From contig CALHQN010000249.1 in NCBI GenBank assembly GCA_938036585.1, positions 1 through 18,777 on the forward strand: a stretch of DNA of 18,777 nucleotides, written 5' to 3'. A program made the translations under genes and the position numbers. Positions 15,319 to 18,777 of the stretch are shown here, one piece after another. The notes below the pieces were generated by a model, which worked only from the letters and a program-made list of their open reading frames with translations, searched no databases and had not been told where the DNA came from. The stretch's first letter is position 1; the number at the start of each line of letters is the position of its first letter. This DNA is from an uncultured Campylobacter sp. GTDB taxonomy: Bacteria; Campylobacterota; Campylobacteria; Campylobacterales; Campylobacteraceae.

Positions 15319-16881
15319 ATGAAATCTAGCAAGATAAGTCTCATTTTCTACGGCATATTCTGCGGCGTAACAATCTATTTTCTTATCTGGGGATTCGGTT
15401 TTATAGGAAGCGGCGATAAAATGCTATTTTTAGTTTCGGTATTTTTGGGCATCTTTATGGCCTTTAATATCGGCGGAAACGACGTGGCAAATTCCTTCGG
15501 CACCAGCGTCGGAAGCGGCACTCTTAGCATCGCGCAAGCCCTTTGTATCGCAGCGGTATTTGAAGCAAGCGGCGCGGTAATCGCAGGCGGCGAAGTAACC
15601 TCGACGATCCGCAGCGGCATAATCGATCTTAGCAAAATGGACGTGCATCCTAGGGATTTTATCTATGTAATGATGAGCGCGCTTTTCGCAGCGGGGGCAT
15701 GGTTGCTTTTTGCCAGCAGAAAGGGTTTGCCCGTATCCACTACTCATGCGATCATCGGCGGTATCGTGGGCTCGGGGCTTACGCTAGGCGCCCTGCTTAA
15801 TACCGCAGAGGCTTCCGCATTGTGGCTCGTGCAGTGGGATAAGATCGGTAAAATAGCGATCTCCTGGGTACTCTCGCCGATTTTGGGCGGAGTGATCTCC
15901 TTTGGAATTTTCTGGCTAATTAAGCATTACATTTTGGATTACAACCGCTACGCTCAAATAAAGATCGACCGCATAAAGCGCGAAAAAAAATCTCTCCGCA
16001 AGCTGCATAAAAAGACCTTCGAGACTCTGGACGACATTCAAAAGATCGCCTATGCAGAGGCGCTAAATCACGATATTTACGCGATGCGCGATCCTGATTT
16101 TGATCCAAGCGAGCTGGATAGCGAGTATTATAAAAAGGTGATCGAGCTTGACGCGAAAAAAGAGAAGCTAAAATCCCACAAAGCCCTAGAGTACGGAATT
16201 CCAGCCGTAGCCGGTATCGGTGCTTTCGTAATCTCTGCGATGTTGATATTTAAGGGGCTGCATAATCTAAATTTCGGGCTTACAAATTTTTACAACTACC
16301 TCATCATCGGTATGTCGACGCTGATTACCTGGCTTTTGATGTTTATTTTCGCTAAAACCCTGCGCCGTTCAAATTTAAACAAATCCGCGTTTTTGATGTT
16401 TAGCTGGCTACAAGTACTCACCGCTAGCGGATTTGCCTTTTCGCACGGCAGCAACGACATCGCAAACGCCGTAGGTCCGTTTGCCGCCATCATCGATACG
16501 ATGGCTACCGGCAGCATAAATCCGACCTCCCTTGTGCCGCAACAGATTATGATAATGTTCGCAGTAGCCCTAATAGCTGGGCTTTGGTTCATCGGCAAAG
16601 AGGTAATCGCCACCGTAGGCACCAATCTTACAAAAATCCACCCGGCCTCGGGCTTTAGCGCCGAGCTCGCAAGCGCCGTCGTCGTCATGGCGGCATCGGT
16701 ACTGGGGCTTCCGATCTCCTCGACCCACGTGCTAATAGGCGCGATTTTAGGCATCGGCTTGGTAAATCGCAGCACGAACTGGTCGCTGATGAAGCCGATC
16801 GGGCTAGCATGGATCATCACCCTACCCGTCTCGGCGCTGCTTTCGGCGTTTGCATTCGTGCTTTTGCGCCACGTATTTTAG
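15319..16881 (+). CDS. PiT-family inorganic phosphate permease
   Basis: This is an inner-membrane phosphate permease of the PiT family (520 residues), which imports phosphate or metal-phosphate with H+ or Na+. The duplicated family signatures are clear: GGNDVANSFGTSVGSG (residues 52-67) and GSNDIANAVGP (377-387), each followed by a serine/threonine-histidine motif, PVSTTH (138-143) and PISSTH (465-470). Hydrophobic helices surround a charged central loop (about 205-292, rich in Lys and Glu) that is presumably cytoplasmic. It has an AAGGGAGAG ribosome site and reads away from nuoA. Its lack of a neighbouring PhoU-like gene means phosphate-dependent control cannot be read from context. Sequence does not tell the coupling ion. 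Confidence 0.95.
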   Translation: MKSSKISLIFYGIFCGVTIYFLIWGFGFIGSGDKMLFLVSVFLGIFMAFNIGGNDVANSFGTSVGSGTLSIAQALCIAAVFEASGAVIAGGEVTSTIRSGIIDLSKMDVHPRDFIYVMMSALFAAGAWLLFASRKGLPVSTTHAIIGGIVGSGLTLGALLNTAEASALWLVQWDKIGKIAISWVLSPILGGVISFGIFWLIKHYILDYNRYAQIKIDRIKREKKSLRKLHKKTFETLDDIQKIAYAEALNHDIYAMRDPDFDPSELDSEYYKKVIELDAKKEKLKSHKALEYGIPAVAGIGAFVISAMLIFKGLHNLNFGLTNFYNYLIIGMSTLITWLLMFIFAKTLRRSNLNKSAFLMFSWLQVLTASGFAFSHGSNDIANAVGPFAAIIDTMATGSINPTSLVPQQIMIMFAVALIAGLWFIGKEVIATVGTNLTKIHPASGFSAELASAVVVMAASVLGLPISSTHVLIGAILGIGLVNRSTNWSLMKPIGLAWIITLPVSALLSAFAFVLLRHVF

Positions 16882-17094
16882 GCTAAATTTAAAGATCCGC
16901 TCCCCGAATTTTAAAATTTCGCGAAATTATAACATATCTCGCGTCCGAGGGCGTCTGCTCGCGCAATCAAAAGGCGGGCCGTTTATAAGCCTGCTACCGC
17001 CGCGCGGCTTGAATTTCACTTACGGCGCGGTTACCGCTCGCACTCGCCCATCCAGGCTCGTTAGCGAGCTAGGCTTAAGAGATAAATAAGCGTT

Positions 17095-17111
17095 GTTGCT
17101 CGCAACCTTTT
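17095..17111 (+). terminator. Weak terminator-like hairpin
   Basis: GTTGC and GCAAC arms (17095-17099, 17102-17106) with a very short loop are followed by CTTTT. This is the only hairpin plus T run found downstream of the phosphate permease on its strand, but it is 214 bases away, and both the stem and the T run are short. Confidence 0.2.
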
Positions 17112-17125
17112 GCACATACACAGCC

Positions 17126-17188
17126 TGCGAGCACGGCTTGCAAAATTTTAATTTGCTTGCATCGTTTGCAAATTTTAATCTGCTCGCA
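17126..17188. repeat. Direct repeat inside an inverted repeat
   Basis: Two similar units of about 23-24 bases (17138-17161 and 17166-17188) share the core TTGCAAA(A)TTTTAAT(T/C)TGCT(T/C)GCA. They are enclosed by perfect 8-base arms TGCGAGCA (17126-17133) and TGCTCGCA (17181-17188). Two copies only, so it is not a CRISPR array. Origin and role are unknown. Confidence 0.5.
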
Positions 17189-17240
17189 CGGCACGGCTCC
17201 GTCTATGCGAAACGGACTTTGAAATTTTTTCTGGAGCGGG

Positions 17241-17307
17241 GGTATGTTTGCGAAGTGCGCTTCGTGATACCTCGCGCCCGCTTGCTTCGAGGCTACGAAA
17301 GCGCGAG
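17241..17307. other. Two adjoining strong hairpins
   Basis: The first hairpin pairs GGTAT (17241-17245) with ATACC (17267-17271), and inside it CGAAG (17251-17255) with CTTCG (17260-17264) around a 4-base loop. The second pairs CTCGCGC (17271-17277) with GCGCGAG (17301-17307), and inside it TTCG (17286-17289) with CGAA (17296-17299). They share one base. Such a pair would fold stably in RNA from either strand and could be part of a small RNA or a mobile repeat remnant. Confidence 0.4.
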
Positions 17308-17603
17308 TAAAACTGCGCGCCGCAAGCGACACGGATAAATCTAAACACCGTGTGGAAATTAAGCGGCGCACCGCATGAGTTTAATGTATCCCGCACTGCG
17401 CAGCGGTTGGATTTTAAAATTTAATTTGCGATGCGTCGCGCCAGCTCGCGGCATGCTATGTAAATTTAAAGCGCCACCGAAATTTACGCGCTACGCAAAA
17501 TTTAACGCATTGCGTAAAATTTTAAATTTTACCGCACCGTCGATCGCACGCCGTTTCGGCTTAGGCGCCTATTTTAAACCGGCTAAGCTCGGCGGTAAAA
17601 TTT

Positions 17604-18086
17604 CTACTTCGCCGCCTTGAAGCTCAAGAATTCCTCGTAGCGGCGATCGATGATCTCTTTGATCTCGGCGTAATTTTGCGGCGAGTTTTCTATGTAAAAA
17701 TAGGCGTTGTCGAAGTTTTTATCGCCGAATTTTCGCGCGACGAAATCGCAATAGTCCTGTAAATACCAGCCGTGCGTTTTGGCAAATTTCGTGCGGTCCG
17801 TGGTGTAGTAGGCCTTCGCAAAGGCCTTGCCCGGGGCATTTAGCGCGTCGCTATCCAGCACGCCGTCCATGGCGTCAAAAAAATACTGACGATAATCAAA
17901 GCTATCGTCCATCCGCGCTATATCATCCGCAAAGTCCGCCGCGAAGTCCTTGGAATAGAGCTTGCGCTCCATGCACCAGCGGAAGAAAAACGCGATGTGC
18001 GTCGCGCCGTTTTCCTGCGGGATATCAGTCGGCGCAGTTTCCGCGCCCCAGTGCCATTTTGCCTTGTCGTAGGTTACGTAAGCCAT
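17604..18086 (-). CDS. Conserved hypothetical protein, probable DUF7832 family
   Basis: This is a 160-residue soluble protein without signal peptide or membrane helix. The N-terminus carries YDKAKWHWGAE, then IPQENGATHIAFFFRWCME, a pattern I recall from a widespread family of small bacterial proteins (YDxAxWHxxGDFPxxLPxExxxTHIGMFLAW), now named DUF7832; that assignment is from memory and moderate. Its function is not known to me; some relatives lie in accessory regions. The rest is rich in Asp, Phe and Tyr (for example DDSFDYRQYFFDAMDG), with a Lys-rich C-terminus. The start at 18086 has GAGAG seven or so bases upstream. It is a single gene, divergent from the SemiSWEET gene, with the hairpin-rich stretch downstream. 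Confidence 0.85.
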   Translation of the reverse strand: MAYVTYDKAKWHWGAETAPTDIPQENGATHIAFFFRWCMERKLYSKDFAADFADDIARMDDSFDYRQYFFDAMDGVLDSDALNAPGKAFAKAYYTTDRTKFAKTHGWYLQDYCDFVARKFGDKNFDNAYFYIENSPQNYAEIKEIIDRRYEEFLSFKAAK

Positions 18087-18110
18087 TTGCTCTCATTTAA
18101 AAATCGGCGT

Positions 18111-18116
18111 ATTTTA
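18111..18116 (-). promoter_or_regulatory. Possible -10 box for the 17604-18086 gene
   Basis: TAAAAT on the minus strand lies about 25 bases before the ATG at 18086, at a spacing that would give a short leader. It is a common word in this A/T-rich interval, so support is limited to its position. Confidence 0.35.
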
Positions 18117-18140
18117 CTAAATTTAGCTTTGCTTTAGCGC

Positions 18141-18167
18141 AAATTCGCACCCGCCGCGGGCAAATTT
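18141..18167. other. Interrupted inverted repeat between divergent genes
   Basis: CCCG (18150-18153) pairs with CGGG (18157-18160) around a 3-base loop, and outer arms AAATT (18141-18145) and AATTT (18163-18167) can extend it across unpaired bases. It lies between the two divergent promoters, about 30 bases upstream of the SemiSWEET -10 box. It could be a binding site or a bidirectional stem-loop. Confidence 0.3.
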
Positions 18168-18195
18168 AGCTCTTTATTATCACAACTAAAAAGGA

Positions 18196-18201
18196 TATAA
18201 T
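18196..18201 (+). promoter_or_regulatory. -10 box for the SemiSWEET gene
   Basis: A perfect TATAAT lies 26 bases before the ATG at 18228, with ribosome site AAAGGAG at 18216-18222. No good -35 box is visible, as is usual in Campylobacter. It is the clearest promoter element in the window. Confidence 0.65.
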
Positions 18202-18227
18202 GCCGCCTCTATTTCAAAGGAGAAAAA

Positions 18228-18485
18228 ATGAGCGAGAAAAATTTACAAATTTTAGGCTGGATAGGCACGTGCCTGTCGGTCATTATGTATATTTCCTACA
18301 TCCCGCAGATAATGGGCAACCTTGAGGGCAATAAAACACCTTTTATCCAGCCTCTAGCCGCAGCGATAAACTGCACGATCTGGACTAGCTACGGCCTGCT
18401 AAAAGCCAAAAGGGACTACCCGCTAGCGGCTGCAAATTTGCCCGGCATCATCTTTGGTCTTTTGGCGACGATAACGGCGTTTTAG
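18228..18485 (+). CDS. SemiSWEET sugar transporter
   Basis: This 85-residue protein is a three-helix bundle of the SemiSWEET (MtN3/PQ-loop) family; two copies join to form a sugar-transport channel in the inner membrane. The PQ motif is at residues 26-27 in YISYIPQIMGN, and the substrate-site residues W52 (CTIWTSYG) and N70 (LAAANLPGI) are in place. Each helix is clearly hydrophobic and length is normal. The ATG follows AAAGGAG, and a TATAAT lies upstream. Many Campylobacter species make little use of sugars, so the true substrate is uncertain. It stands alone, with no sugar-metabolism gene beside it. Confidence 0.93.
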   Translation: MSEKNLQILGWIGTCLSVIMYISYIPQIMGNLEGNKTPFIQPLAAAINCTIWTSYGLLKAKRDYPLAAANLPGIIFGLLATITAF

Positions 18486-18777
18486 GGGATAAAGACCACT
18501 AAATTTGCCTATGCGGCGAAGTTAAATTTGATGTTCTTGGCTCGGTTTTTAGGTAACTCAAATTTGTAAATTTGAGTTCAAATTTGAATGCAAATTTTCT
18601 GCACTGTTTTGCTGTATTTTAATATCTTGATTTTCTTGTTAAGGGGGCTTGAATTGCGCTCTGCTAGTAGTTGCGAAGCTTGGCTGAAGCAAAATAGCTC
18701 TCTTTTTCTTTTTTTCGGGAGAGGAAGGGGTTTCTACTTACGGTCTGCTTGCAGCTACGAGCAAAGCGAAGTAGAGC
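18486..18777. other. Non-coding 3' end of the window
   Basis: No gene is supported in these 292 bases. They hold the A/T-rich hairpin at 18555-18578, a T-rich tract (18701-18715) flanked by CTCTC/GAGAG, and an imperfect inverted repeat between about 18658-18679 and 18747-18777. The last reaches the window edge, so what it belongs to is not visible. Confidence 0.5.
18555..18578. terminator. Long A/T-rich hairpin after the SemiSWEET gene
   Basis: Perfect 11-base arms AACTCAAATTT and AAATTTGAGTT flank a 2-base centre. The hairpin starts 70 bases after the stop at 18485. No T run follows directly and G+C in the stem is low, so it is a weak terminator candidate. The word CAAATTTG recurs at 18579-18586, which allows alternative pairings. 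Confidence 0.35.

Larger units (their letters stand above)
16882..17603. other. 722-base non-coding stretch with many hairpins
   Basis: No open frame here looks like a real protein: the longest are under 100 residues, with odd composition and no good ribosome site. What is present is dense structure. There is a 14-base palindrome AATTTCGCGAAATT at 16915-16928, and hairpins with arms 17056-17060/17065-17069 and 17095-17099/17102-17106 (the latter followed by CTTTT). A direct repeat lies at 17138-17188, a compound hairpin at 17241-17271 and another at 17271-17307. A/T-rich inverted repeats follow at 17483-17518 and 17514-17532. It could be a decayed gene, a dispersed intergenic repeat, or contain an untranslated RNA. 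No tRNA, SRP RNA, tmRNA or RNase P signature was found. Confidence 0.5.

Noticed and set aside
16930..17110. Possible RNase P, SRP or tmRNA gene
   Set aside because: Some G+C-rich stems look RNA-like, but none of the conserved core strings of these RNAs could be found on either strand.
17126..17188. Possible CRISPR array
   Set aside because: Only two diverged units with a 4- or 5-base gap and no spacers or cas genes.
17075..17371. Minus-strand 98-residue open frame in the long gap, and similar small frames
   Set aside because: No ribosome site, no family resemblance, and the frame runs through the direct repeat and hairpins (CEQIKICKRCKQIKILQ is the repeat translated).

Overview
The window reads as chromosomal DNA of a Campylobacterota species, most likely a Campylobacter with a relatively G+C-rich genome; an oral species such as C. 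gracilis would fit, but that is inference. The reasons are the exact gene order of the 14-gene nuo operon, the two Campylobacter-type substitutes where nuoE and nuoF normally sit, and the many TTAAATTT/AAAATTTT words scattered through coding and non-coding DNA.

About 14.4 kb (747-15145, minus strand) is one nuo operon, nuoABCD - small NuoE-position gene - NuoF-position gene - nuoGHIJKLMN, encoding respiratory complex I. Junctions are overlapping or a few bases apart, so the genes are probably one translationally coupled transcript. The NADH-oxidising module is missing: the 76-residue NuoE-position protein has no cysteine, and the NuoF-position protein shows no flavin, NADH or Fe-S motif. In C. 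jejuni this version of the complex takes electrons from flavodoxin, and the same is likely here. A 200-residue protein of unknown function (90-692) follows nuoN in the same direction, after a 54-base gap that holds a hairpin.

Divergent from nuoA is a PiT-family phosphate permease (15319-16881). The 173 bases between them hold promoter-like sequences and a spaced inverted repeat. Then comes a 722-base stretch without a convincing gene (16882-17603) that is full of short hairpins and a direct repeat. After it are a minus-strand conserved hypothetical gene (17604-18086) and, divergent from it, a SemiSWEET sugar-transporter half (18228-18485). The last 292 bases are non-coding, with a long A/T-rich hairpin and an imperfect inverted repeat reaching the window edge.

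The most unusual point is that three complex I subunits (NuoG, NuoI, NuoN) carry extra hydrophilic low-complexity segments rich in Asn, Ser, Glu, Ala and Lys. NuoG has two, NuoI has a long C-terminal tail, and NuoN has one of about 115 residues in a loop that topology places in the cytoplasm. In NuoG one segment is visibly built on an in-frame CGGAATT repeat, and a 14-base word from it recurs in the NuoI tail. I saw no clear mobile element, tRNA, rRNA or CRISPR array.
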